Shown: in pieces, positions 42,553-50,597 of the stretch | Numbering within the stretch: position 1 is the first letter of the stretch | Layout: every line of letters starts with the position of its first letter | Source of the DNA: Frankiales bacterium | Lineage (GTDB): Bacteria > Actinomycetota > Actinomycetes > JAFAQI01 | Assembly: GCA_025980325.1 (NCBI GenBank) | Contig: JAICXQ010000003.1 | Location: 21,322-85,321 of the forward strand | Direction: 5' to 3' | Length of the DNA: 64,000 bases | Notes under the pieces: generated by a model | What the model was told of the DNA's origin: nothing | The model's input: only the letters and a program-made list of their open reading frames with translations | The model's database searches: none | Made by a program: the position numbers and the translations under genes

Positions 42553-44042
42553 CAACAGCCGCCGGTATAGAGAAGGCCGTACGAAGTCACCGTCGTCGCC
42601 GTCTGGAACGTCGGGGTCGTCTGCTGGCGCGACACGTACGCCGTCACGAACAGCCGGCCCGAGCTATCGGTCAACCGGAAGTCGGAATAGGACACGCTGG
42701 CATTCGTCTGGACCGGGAAGCCGGGCGTCGCGACCGCCGACCACCTGCCGTGGTGCAACCGCAGGAACCGATAGGCCGTCGCAGCGGCCGGCGTCGTGGT
42801 CGAGGAGTTGGCGGCGCCGAAGTAGGCGCCGTTCTGCAACTCGGCCAGAGCCAGCACGTCCTGGCTGCCGGCGCAGACCCAACGCGGGCGCGCGGCGCTG
42901 ACGTAACCCCACGCGTTCAGCGTCGGCGGGACCGGCAGCACCTTCCACGTGCGGCCGCCGTTCGTCGAGGCGTAGATCTTGGGTGGCGGCAACGTGCCGT
43001 TCACGCCGCCGTCCGGCCAGTTCATCAGCAGCCGCGCGGCCGCGCCGTGAGGGTGGACGGCGTCCAGCCATTGCACGCCCATGCCCTGCGCACGCCGGGT
43101 GCCGAGCGTGTGCGGGGCGCGCGGCACCGCGTACCACGTGCGGCCGCCGTTGGTCGACTGGGAGACGACGCCGTCCTGGCTCCCCCAGTCCGACGATCCG
43201 TACGCCCACAGGGTGCGCGGGTTCGACGGATCCACGACGAGCCGCCCGTTGGCAACGGTGTTCAACGACTCGCCGAGGACGTACCAGCTCGCGCCGCCGT
43301 TCGTCGTCCCGAGCGCCTCGAACGTCTGGTACGCCGCCGACAGTGCCGGGGTCCCGGCCTCGTCGTCGACGATCGAGGCAACCTCGCCCACCGCAGGGGC
43401 CGGCGTGGTCGCGGTGGCGTTCAGCGACAGGTAGACGGTGCGCGGATCACTCGGCGCGACGTAGAGCGAGGGCGTGGCCGACGGTGTGAACACCGGGACC
43501 GGCTGCCCGCCGGCCGCCGACGGCGCTTCGACGACGGACAGCTTCCAGCTCGTCCCGCCGTTGGTGCTGACCGCCCAGAACAGCGGCGCGCCGGCTTCGG
43601 TCGCCAACTGGTCCATGGCGGTCCCCTCGCCGCGGATGAGGGCGTACGCGACGGTCGGGCCGGCCGCCACGACCGAGGTGATGGCGGCGTCCGGCCACGC
43701 CCGCAGCAACGTGTCCGGAACGCCGACCGCGGACGGGTCGCGGGTCGGGTCGAGACTGAAGACGGTCGACCAGCTGCACCCGAGGTTGGTCGAGCGCATG
43801 ATCGTGTCACCGTTGGTGGCGAACAGCCGCGAACCCGATCCGCCGGGAACCATGTCGGCCACCCCGGCCTGGGTGTGCGACGCGGCCGACGCCGGGAACG
43901 CCGGCGGGTCGACGACCGTCCAGGGTCCGTGTCGATGCCCGCAACTGCTGGCGGCGCCGACCGGTGTGGTTCCGGCACCGGTACCGAGCCCGCCGAGTGT
44001 TGCGGCCAGCAGGACGGACAAGGCGCGGGTACGGCGCATCAT
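42552..44042 (-). CDS. Secreted BNR-type beta-propeller protein
   Basis: The 496-residue product has a signal (ALSVLLAATLGGLGTGAG). Asp-box-like repeats: MRSTNLGCSWSTVF, VSTNGGTSWKLSVV, GTTNGGASWYVLG, QSTNGGRTWYAVP, ASTNGGRTWKVLPV. The family resembles sortilin/Ycf48-like propellers, but no enzyme residues are visible. Both ends overlap its neighbours (ATGA with the gene before, TGATG with the gene after), which points to tight co-translation. Confidence 0.88.
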   Translation of the reverse strand: MMRRTRALSVLLAATLGGLGTGAGTTPVGAASSCGHRHGPWTVVDPPAFPASAASHTQAGVADMVPGGSGSRLFATNGDTIMRSTNLGCSWSTVFSLDPTRDPSAVGVPDTLLRAWPDAAITSVVAAGPTVAYALIRGEGTAMDQLATEAGAPLFWAVSTNGGTSWKLSVVEAPSAAGGQPVPVFTPSATPSLYVAPSDPRTVYLSLNATATTPAPAVGEVASIVDDEAGTPALSAAYQTFEALGTTNGGASWYVLGESLNTVANGRLVVDPSNPRTLWAYGSSDWGSQDGVVSQSTNGGRTWYAVPRAPHTLGTRRAQGMGVQWLDAVHPHGAAARLLMNWPDGGVNGTLPPPKIYASTNGGRTWKVLPVPPTLNAWGYVSAARPRWVCAGSQDVLALAELQNGAYFGAANSSTTTPAAATAYRFLRLHHGRWSAVATPGFPVQTNASVSYSDFRLTDSSGRLFVTAYVSRQQTTPTFQTATTVTSYGLLYTGGC

Positions 44043-46750
44043 GGCCTCCCTCTCGTTCGCGGCGGTGGCGATCGGCGGGCAAGCACCGGCGCAACCCTGC
44101 GCGCGAGACCGAGGCTCGCCGCGCAGCTGAGCATCGCGAGGGTGCCGAGCACCGGCGCGTTCACCGGCACCGCCGGACGCCGGCGGACGCGGACCATGGC
44201 ATTGCCGTCGGCCGCGTCGAGTTGGTTCTGGGCCCGGGCCAGCGCGAGCTGGAGCTGTTGCTGGCGCTGGGGCACGACGACGCCCTGCGCGATGGCCTGC
44301 GACTGCGGCTGTGCCTGGCCTTGCACGGCCGGGTTGGGGGCGGGCGCCGGACCCGGCGCACCAGCCGTGAGCGGGTTCGCGATCGGGTTCGCCGGCACCG
44401 CCGGTGGTGGCGGCGGCGGGGCGAGCAGCGCGGCGGGGCGTGGCGGGTGAATGACCGCGGCATGGGTCCCGACGACGGTGAGCGCCGCGCGGGTGGTCGC
44501 CGGGTAGAGCGCGGAGTCACCCGGGAAGCTGGCCTGTACCGGAACGACGGTCTTGCCGTTCGCGGTCAGCGGCGCGAGGTAGGGCAGGCAGAGCCGGCCG
44601 AGCAGATCGGTCTGGCCGTTGCCCACGACGAGCCCGGCGGCGGTGACGGTGATCGGCCGGTTGGCGGCGGGCGCTCCGGTCGTCGCGTTGACGAGTCGGG
44701 CGCACAGCGCGCTGGTGGTGCCTTGATGAACGGTCCCGGCCGTGCTCAGGAGGAGCCGGGCCGGCATCGGGCAGTACCCCACCGGTACGCCGTAACCGGT
44801 GACCGTTCCGGGCAACGAGTCCCGGATCCACACGGCTGTCTGCGGGAAGAAGGTCTGGGTGTCGCAGGCCATCGCGTCGTTCTCGGCGGTGCTTTCCGAG
44901 TACCGGCGATGGCTGTAGGTCCCGACGAGGTTGCAGTGCCGGTCGATGCGGAACAGCGTGGTGTCGCTCTCGCCCTGGATGTAGCCGCCACCGTCGCCGG
45001 CGGCGACGTACGTCGACACCCGGTCGCCGTCGGGCACGATCACCGTGCAGACCCGCTGACTTGCGGCCGGACCGCCGGTCATGGTGTCGCGGTAGAGGAG
45101 GCTTCCGTCCTCCGGCACCCACGAGAGTCCGTCGATGAACGAGTCGTAACTCGGCACGCCCGTCGGCGCCGCGCCGAGCGACACGAGCCGTTTGCGGCCG
45201 AGGCCGTAGGCGACCAACTCCCCCGGCCGAGTGGTGATGATGAGCCTGTTTCGCTTGAGGTCGAAGCTCAACGACAAGATGTTCAAGTCGGTATGGATGA
45301 CGCCGAGGTACCGGCCCGTGTCCGCTTGGATCACACCGACGTCGCCTGGGATCTGCTGGTCGTAGTAGAGCGCGGTCCCGCTGAACGCCACCGCGCCGCT
45401 GGCGGTGTTCGCATCCGGCAACAGCCAGGTCGCGAGCTCGGACAGCGGCCGGCCGGGCGGCCCGACCGGATTGGCGGGCAGTCCGGGCAGCGAGGGCAGC
45501 AACGACGTGGAGGCCGAGCCGTTGTTCGCGGTGGCCTGGTAGCCGTCGAGGACCAGCCGGTAGATTCCGGCGCTGCCGCCGCAGTCGACGAGGAACGTCG
45601 CCGGCACCAGCGCGTCGCGACGCAAACCCCGGGGCGCGCATCCGGACGGCAGACCCGGCAGTCCGGCGAACTGAGTCGTCGCCGCAGTGGACAGGGCGGT
45701 CCCGGTCGGCGTCTGCACGACGATCGCGCTCGCGGCGTCCGGGGCGGTGCGGATCGCGCTCGCCGAGGTGGAGCTGATCGTCGTCCAGCTCGAACCGTCG
45801 TCGACACTGCTCATCACGCCCTGATTCGTGGCGAGCAGGATCACCACGCCGCCCCCGGGCGCAGGGGTGATGGTGATGTCGGACACGGTCGCGTTCGCGC
45901 AGCACGCCTGGCTGAACGACTGGCCTCCGTCGACCGACACCCACGCACCGCCGCCGGCGGCGCCAGGGGTGATGTCGTTGACCCAGATCTCGTCGGCGCT
46001 CGTCGGGTTGACCGCGACGACGGTGGGAGTGAGGTCGGCCGCCCCGGGCAACGGATGGAACGTCGCGCCGCCGTCGTCGCTCTTGACGAGCATCCCCGGC
46101 GCGCCCGCCGCCTGGGCGGCCGGCAACGCGTGTTCCGGATGCGCGACGACGTAGAGATAAGGAGTGGGAGCCCCCTTGACGTAGTGGGTGGCGGTGGCGG
46201 CGGCGAGCGCGCCGGTCTCGACGCTGACCGGAAGCGGCTCGGCAACGGTCTCGTCGACCGGCGACTGGTCGACCGATGCTTCGAGGCTGAGCATCGCGGG
46301 CGCGAACGTCATCCCGCCGTTGTGGCTGACCAGCAGCCGCGGCAAGGGCGACCCGGGCACCGAGGTGTCCGGCCCGACGGCGAGCACGGGTGCGGGGCCG
46401 CCGCCGCGGTTCGACTGCACCGTCAGGCCTTCGGTGAAGATCCCCGAAACCGGCGGCTGGCCGTCGAGGTGACGCCACACCCGGCCCCCGTCGTCACTGC
46501 GCCACAGCCCGTGGTCGGCGTCGGCGCCGACGAGGGTGCACGGGTCGTCGTCCAGCTGACCGGCCGAGACCAGGCGTACGCCGGGCGGCTGCGGCAGCGG
46601 GCTCCATCGATTCATCGGGACACCGGACGGGTAGCGGCACGTACCCGCCGCGGTCGCGGTCCTGCCGACGATCGTGGCCGCCGCGCACACGAGCAACAGC
46701 ACGAGGACGCGGCTCAGCAGTCGCGTGGTGAGAGGTGCGCGCTGGGTCAT
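44039..46750 (-). CDS. Large membrane-anchored beta-propeller protein with an Ig-like domain
   Basis: The 903-residue product has a signal (LLSRVLVLLLVCAAATIVG). The first 600 residues form propeller repeats (LWRSDDGGRVWRHLDG, VSHNGGMTFAPA, VKSDDGGATFHPLPG, VSVDGGQSFSQACC, SSVDDGSSWTTIS), including a second type without Asp boxes. An Ig-like/Big domain follows (LLLSTAGTVHQGTTSALCARL to PVQASFPGDSALYP), then about 70 residues rich in Pro, Gln and Ala, and a C-terminal membrane helix (LGTLAMLSCAASLGLA) with a basic tail. It could be the main scaffold. Its ATG lies six bases after the previous stop. Confidence 0.88.
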   Translation of the reverse strand: MTQRAPLTTRLLSRVLVLLLVCAAATIVGRTATAAGTCRYPSGVPMNRWSPLPQPPGVRLVSAGQLDDDPCTLVGADADHGLWRSDDGGRVWRHLDGQPPVSGIFTEGLTVQSNRGGGPAPVLAVGPDTSVPGSPLPRLLVSHNGGMTFAPAMLSLEASVDQSPVDETVAEPLPVSVETGALAAATATHYVKGAPTPYLYVVAHPEHALPAAQAAGAPGMLVKSDDGGATFHPLPGAADLTPTVVAVNPTSADEIWVNDITPGAAGGGAWVSVDGGQSFSQACCANATVSDITITPAPGGGVVILLATNQGVMSSVDDGSSWTTISSTSASAIRTAPDAASAIVVQTPTGTALSTAATTQFAGLPGLPSGCAPRGLRRDALVPATFLVDCGGSAGIYRLVLDGYQATANNGSASTSLLPSLPGLPANPVGPPGRPLSELATWLLPDANTASGAVAFSGTALYYDQQIPGDVGVIQADTGRYLGVIHTDLNILSLSFDLKRNRLIITTRPGELVAYGLGRKRLVSLGAAPTGVPSYDSFIDGLSWVPEDGSLLYRDTMTGGPAASQRVCTVIVPDGDRVSTYVAAGDGGGYIQGESDTTLFRIDRHCNLVGTYSHRRYSESTAENDAMACDTQTFFPQTAVWIRDSLPGTVTGYGVPVGYCPMPARLLLSTAGTVHQGTTSALCARLVNATTGAPAANRPITVTAAGLVVGNGQTDLLGRLCLPYLAPLTANGKTVVPVQASFPGDSALYPATTRAALTVVGTHAAVIHPPRPAALLAPPPPPPAVPANPIANPLTAGAPGPAPAPNPAVQGQAQPQSQAIAQGVVVPQRQQQLQLALARAQNQLDAADGNAMVRVRRRPAVPVNAPVLGTLAMLSCAASLGLARRVAPVLARRSPPPRTRGRP

Positions 46751-46756
46751 CAGGCA

Positions 46757-48304
46757 CTAGCCCGCGTAGGCCCGGACGAGATCGAACTCCCCGGTGCCGC
46801 CGCACTGCGCCACGAGCCCCGCGCTCCGTTCGACCGGGCACGGGTCCGTGCTGACCTGCGTCGGCTGGTCGGCGATCGAGAGGTACACATGGCGGCCGGC
46901 GGGATCGACGGCGGTCGCGACCGGCCACACCGAACCGAGCGAGCCGACACTGGTCGGGTCCCGGACGTCGTAGCGCGCCACCCACGCTTGCTTGCCGGCC
47001 GAGGTGAAGGCGACGACCACCGGATAACCGGCGTCGGCCGCGATCGGGCCGATGAGCCCGGCGACATAGAGCATGGTGCCGCGGGCGTTCACCGCGCCGG
47101 TTGTCGCCAATGCGGAATAGCTCCCGGTGGCGGAATAGCCGGCGGGGGCGTAGGTGGACAGCCACGTGCTGTGGCCGGTGCGAGTGTCGAGCGCCGTGGC
47201 GGCGAGCCCGCCGCTGCCCGACCCGACCAGGAACAACCGGTCGCCGTGCGGGCTGACCGTCCAGGCCACCGGCGTGACCGCGCCGTTGCGAGCCACCCAG
47301 CGGGTCTGTCCCCGGCTCGTCGAATAGGCGACGACGAGCGGCTGCGTCACCGGGCTGGTCGAGGTGCCGAACGTCGCGGTGCCGGCCACGAACACCTGGT
47401 CGTTGCGCGGGCTGATGGCGATGCCGGCGGGCTGATGATCCGAGCCCAGATGTGTGATCGCCCGCCAGTTCTGCCGGCCCGTACGAGCGTCGTAGCGAAT
47501 CACGGCCTGGTCGTAGACGTGCACACCGGTCGTCTCGGCATGCTCGCTCGTTCCGGCGACGTATACGGCGCGGCCGTCGGGCGACAGCGACAGGCCGACG
47601 GGCGAGTTCTGGCCGCCCGCGAGGCCGCCGTACCGGGAGAGCCACAGCTGGCGTCCGTTGCGCAACGAGTACGCGATCGTGATCCATTCGATGTACGGCC
47701 GCTGGAAGCCGGCGCTGTACTGGCTGTTGCCGGTGACGATGACCTCCTGGCGCTGCGCGTCGATGGTCATGGCCACCGGCACGTTGGTCTCGCCACCCAG
47801 CCGGTAGATGGCGGACCAGACCGCCCGGCCGTTCGACGTCGAGTACGCCGTCGTCAACCAATAGACCAGCACCTTGGCGTTGAGGTTCGGCTGGTAGTTG
47901 ACCGTGCCGGTCACGAGGACGAGCGACTGGTCCGGCGTCAGTGCGAGCGACGTCGCTGCGGTCGTCAGCGAGGTCGGTGCGTGAGCCAACCAGATGGTGC
48001 CGCCGTTCGAGGTGCTCAGTGCCGCGACGGTCACATGCGGCTGGCTCTGGCCGACATAGCTCGTGGTCGCGACATAGATCCGGTCGCCACGGCGATCGAC
48101 GACCGTGCCGGCCGGAACGTCGCTGACCGGCGAGCCGTCCGGACTGCGGTCGTTGAACGAGCGCGACCACTGTTCGCACCGGTCGTTGAACCCCGACACT
48201 TGGTTCACGCAGACGGCCAGCGGCGCGCCGTAGCCCGTCGGCGCGAACGGCAGCAGGATCCCGGCGACAACCAACGCCGCCGGTAACCGGGAATGCGTGA
48301 ACAT
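46757..48304 (-). CDS. Secreted PQQ/WD40-like beta-propeller protein
   Basis: The 515-residue product has a signal (LPAALVVAGILLPFAPTGYG). It has repeats of about 50 residues with the form AYSTSNGRAVWSA, AYSLRNGRQLWLSRYGG, RYDARTGRQNWRAITH, AYSTSRGQTRWVAR, ALDTRTGHSTWLSTY. This is the (D/S)xxTGxxxW pattern of PQQ-like propellers, alternating with DRIYVATTSYV-type strands. Cofactor residues of PQQ dehydrogenases are not evident, so it is probably a binding scaffold. It differs from the Asp-box propellers downstream. Confidence 0.87.
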   Translation of the reverse strand: MFTHSRLPAALVVAGILLPFAPTGYGAPLAVCVNQVSGFNDRCEQWSRSFNDRSPDGSPVSDVPAGTVVDRRGDRIYVATTSYVGQSQPHVTVAALSTSNGGTIWLAHAPTSLTTAATSLALTPDQSLVLVTGTVNYQPNLNAKVLVYWLTTAYSTSNGRAVWSAIYRLGGETNVPVAMTIDAQRQEVIVTGNSQYSAGFQRPYIEWITIAYSLRNGRQLWLSRYGGLAGGQNSPVGLSLSPDGRAVYVAGTSEHAETTGVHVYDQAVIRYDARTGRQNWRAITHLGSDHQPAGIAISPRNDQVFVAGTATFGTSTSPVTQPLVVAYSTSRGQTRWVARNGAVTPVAWTVSPHGDRLFLVGSGSGGLAATALDTRTGHSTWLSTYAPAGYSATGSYSALATTGAVNARGTMLYVAGLIGPIAADAGYPVVVAFTSAGKQAWVARYDVRDPTSVGSLGSVWPVATAVDPAGRHVYLSIADQPTQVSTDPCPVERSAGLVAQCGGTGEFDLVRAYAG

Positions 48305-48323
48305 CCGATGACTCCGTCCTGCG

Positions 48324-50597
48324 CTACACGGCAGCCAGGCTGGCGTGGTTGCGCTGAGCGTTCAGCGCGACCTCGAAGTCGTTCATGGTGATGGTGATCC
48401 CGCTCTTCGGCGTACGACCGTTGCGGGTGACTCGGTTGAGCGCCTTCCGCCCGGCACTGTCGCGCAGCCGCTTGAGATCGGCGCCCGACATCCCTTCGGT
48501 GCCGGGGATGAGTGAACGCAGGTTGACCGTCTTCGCGAGGTTCACCTCCCGGCACAGCAGTTGCAGCAACTGCAACCGCGCCGGCGCGTCCGGCAGACCT
48601 ACCTCGACGGGCTCGAGCCGACGGCCGACGACGGCTTCGTCGATGGTGTCGATCCGGTTGGTGGCGCCGACGAGCAGCACACCGTCACCGCCCTTGAGCC
48701 CGTCCAGTTCGCGAAGGAACTGGGAGAGCACGCGCTCCTCCCATTTCGCGTTCGAGTCGCCCGACCGCCGGCGCAGGAGTGCGTCGATCTCGTCGATGAA
48801 GATGATCGAGGGCCGGTTGGCTCGTGCTTGGGTGAACAATTTGGCGACCCGCTGCTCGGACTCTCCGGCCCACTTGCTGAGCAGGTCGGCCGCACTCATC
48901 TCGTAGAAGCTGGCCTGGATCTGACTGGCCATGGCTTTCGCGATCGTCGTCTTGCCCGTACCCGGAGGGCCGAAGAGCAAGACGCCGGCCGGCGGCTGGA
49001 TCCCGACCTGGCGGGCGAGTTCGGGACGGGTGAAGATCGTGAGCACTTCCATGACCCGTTCCCGGGTCTCCTCGGCGAGTACGACGTCGGGCCAGCCGAC
49101 GGTGTGCTCGAGGCTGAGCCGGTGCTGGCCGCCCCGATCCGCGATGGCCTGCGCGAGCACCTCCTGCGTGATCGGTGCTCCGTCCCGCAGCGCCGCCTGG
49201 GCAGCGAGCGAGACGACCGTCTCCAGCGCCGCGGCGTTGTAGCCGTGCGTGACGCGGGACAGCGCCGCGAGATCCAGGGTGGCCCAGTCGACGGCGTCGC
49301 CGCGGCGCCGCAGGTGCACGTCGAGGACGGTGACCCGGTCGTCCGGATCCGGCAGCGGGACGTGAATCTTGGCGTCGAACCGCCCTTCGCGCAGTGCCGG
49401 ATCGAGCCGGTCCAGATCGTTGGTGCCGGCGGCGATGATCAGGCCCGGGACGTTGCGGTACTCCTCGAGGCAGACCATCAACTGGGTGACGACCTCTCGG
49501 TGATCGGCCGACGGCTGGTCACCGCGATCGGAGGCGATGGTGTCGATCTCGTCGAGGTAGAGGACGCACGGAGCGTTTCGCTTGCCGAGCTCGAAGAGCT
49601 GGCGAAGGTTGGTCGCGGCTTCGTGGATGTACGCGCTCGCGATGCTCGCCGGCGAGAACCGCAGGTAGCGCAACCCGTACTCGCCGGCGAGGGCCCGGCT
49701 CAGCAGGTTCTTGCCGGTGCCGGGTGGGCCGTAGAACAGGATGCCGTTGTGCACGACCTGGTAGCGCGCGGCTTCGTCCGGACGTTCGAGGATGGCGCCG
49801 ACCGATTCGCGCAACGCGCGCTTGACCTTCTCCAGCCCGCCGACATCGGCGAAGGTCTCGCACTCGGCGGGCGGCAGTACGCGTAGTCGGTTGTCCCGTC
49901 CCACGGTTGAGTTGTTGTCCAGTCCGGGCGCGACGCGGATCTGGCTGCCCAACAGGTCGGCCGCGAGCCGGTATCCGGCGGTCTGCCGTTGACGCAGCCG
50001 GGCGGCCGCCTCTGCCGCGGCGAGCGGCCCGTCGTCGGGCTTGACGTGGTCGAGCTGGACCTTGGCCTGACGGCACTCGGCGACGTTCTCCTCGAGCCGG
50101 GCCAACCCCTCGGTTCCGACCGCACACGTGGCCATCGCACGGTTCAACGCGACGATGAAGCGGCGGCCGGAGATGGTCAGCTCGTGCTCGGCCGCCTCGA
50201 CCGCCGTACCCGCCGCGCCGAAGTCGAGCCGGTCGACCGCGTCCCGAGCCTCGGCGAGCCGGGCCAACGCGACCTGTGCGTGCTTGAGTTCGCCCTCGGC
50301 TTTGCCCAGCAGATCCGGGATTCTGGCCGCGACGAGCCGCTCGAAACCCTCGGCCATGTCCTCGACCGACTGGCGGAGCACGGCGAGCACTTGGACCGCC
50401 TCGTCGCGCGCCGCGTGTTCCTCGGCCGACCAGGTTGCCTCCAGCGCGGCTTTCGCCTGGCGTCGGCGTAACCGCGGAATCGACGCGAGCTCCGCGTCCT
50501 TCTCCACGCGGTGCAGGACGTCCCGCTGAGTCAGTCGGGCGGCGTGCCGACGGTAGTGCAGGACGTCGGGATTGCGCGCAGCGGACGAGCGTGGCAC
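48324..50597 (-). CDS. Cytoplasmic tandem AAA+ ATPase (Cdc48/VCP-like) with a coiled-coil N-domain
   Basis: The 757-residue protein has a helical, charged N-terminal domain of about 230 residues with no signal. AAA domain 1 has Walker A GPPGTGKN at about 290-297, Walker B VLYLDEID and REGRFDAKI. AAA domain 2 has GPPGTGKTT at about 550, Walker B IIFIDEID and GATNRIDTIDEAVVGRRLEP. Domain 1 carries Asn where Ser or Thr normally binds magnesium, so it may bind but not hydrolyse ATP. Such ATPases unfold or remodel protein complexes. The GTG at 50597 directly follows the TAA of the FtsH-like gene. Confidence 0.93.
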   Translation of the reverse strand: MPRSSAARNPDVLHYRRHAARLTQRDVLHRVEKDAELASIPRLRRRQAKAALEATWSAEEHAARDEAVQVLAVLRQSVEDMAEGFERLVAARIPDLLGKAEGELKHAQVALARLAEARDAVDRLDFGAAGTAVEAAEHELTISGRRFIVALNRAMATCAVGTEGLARLEENVAECRQAKVQLDHVKPDDGPLAAAEAAARLRQRQTAGYRLAADLLGSQIRVAPGLDNNSTVGRDNRLRVLPPAECETFADVGGLEKVKRALRESVGAILERPDEAARYQVVHNGILFYGPPGTGKNLLSRALAGEYGLRYLRFSPASIASAYIHEAATNLRQLFELGKRNAPCVLYLDEIDTIASDRGDQPSADHREVVTQLMVCLEEYRNVPGLIIAAGTNDLDRLDPALREGRFDAKIHVPLPDPDDRVTVLDVHLRRRGDAVDWATLDLAALSRVTHGYNAAALETVVSLAAQAALRDGAPITQEVLAQAIADRGGQHRLSLEHTVGWPDVVLAEETRERVMEVLTIFTRPELARQVGIQPPAGVLLFGPPGTGKTTIAKAMASQIQASFYEMSAADLLSKWAGESEQRVAKLFTQARANRPSIIFIDEIDALLRRRSGDSNAKWEERVLSQFLRELDGLKGGDGVLLVGATNRIDTIDEAVVGRRLEPVEVGLPDAPARLQLLQLLCREVNLAKTVNLRSLIPGTEGMSGADLKRLRDSAGRKALNRVTRNGRTPKSGITITMNDFEVALNAQRNHASLAAV

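Noticed and set aside
43964..48286. Very long rightward open frame (over 1400 codons) opposite the propeller genes
   Set aside because: It is the complementary frame of GC-rich genes; composition is Arg/Gly/Val-rich with no domains, and the leftward genes have signals, ribosome sites and repeats.
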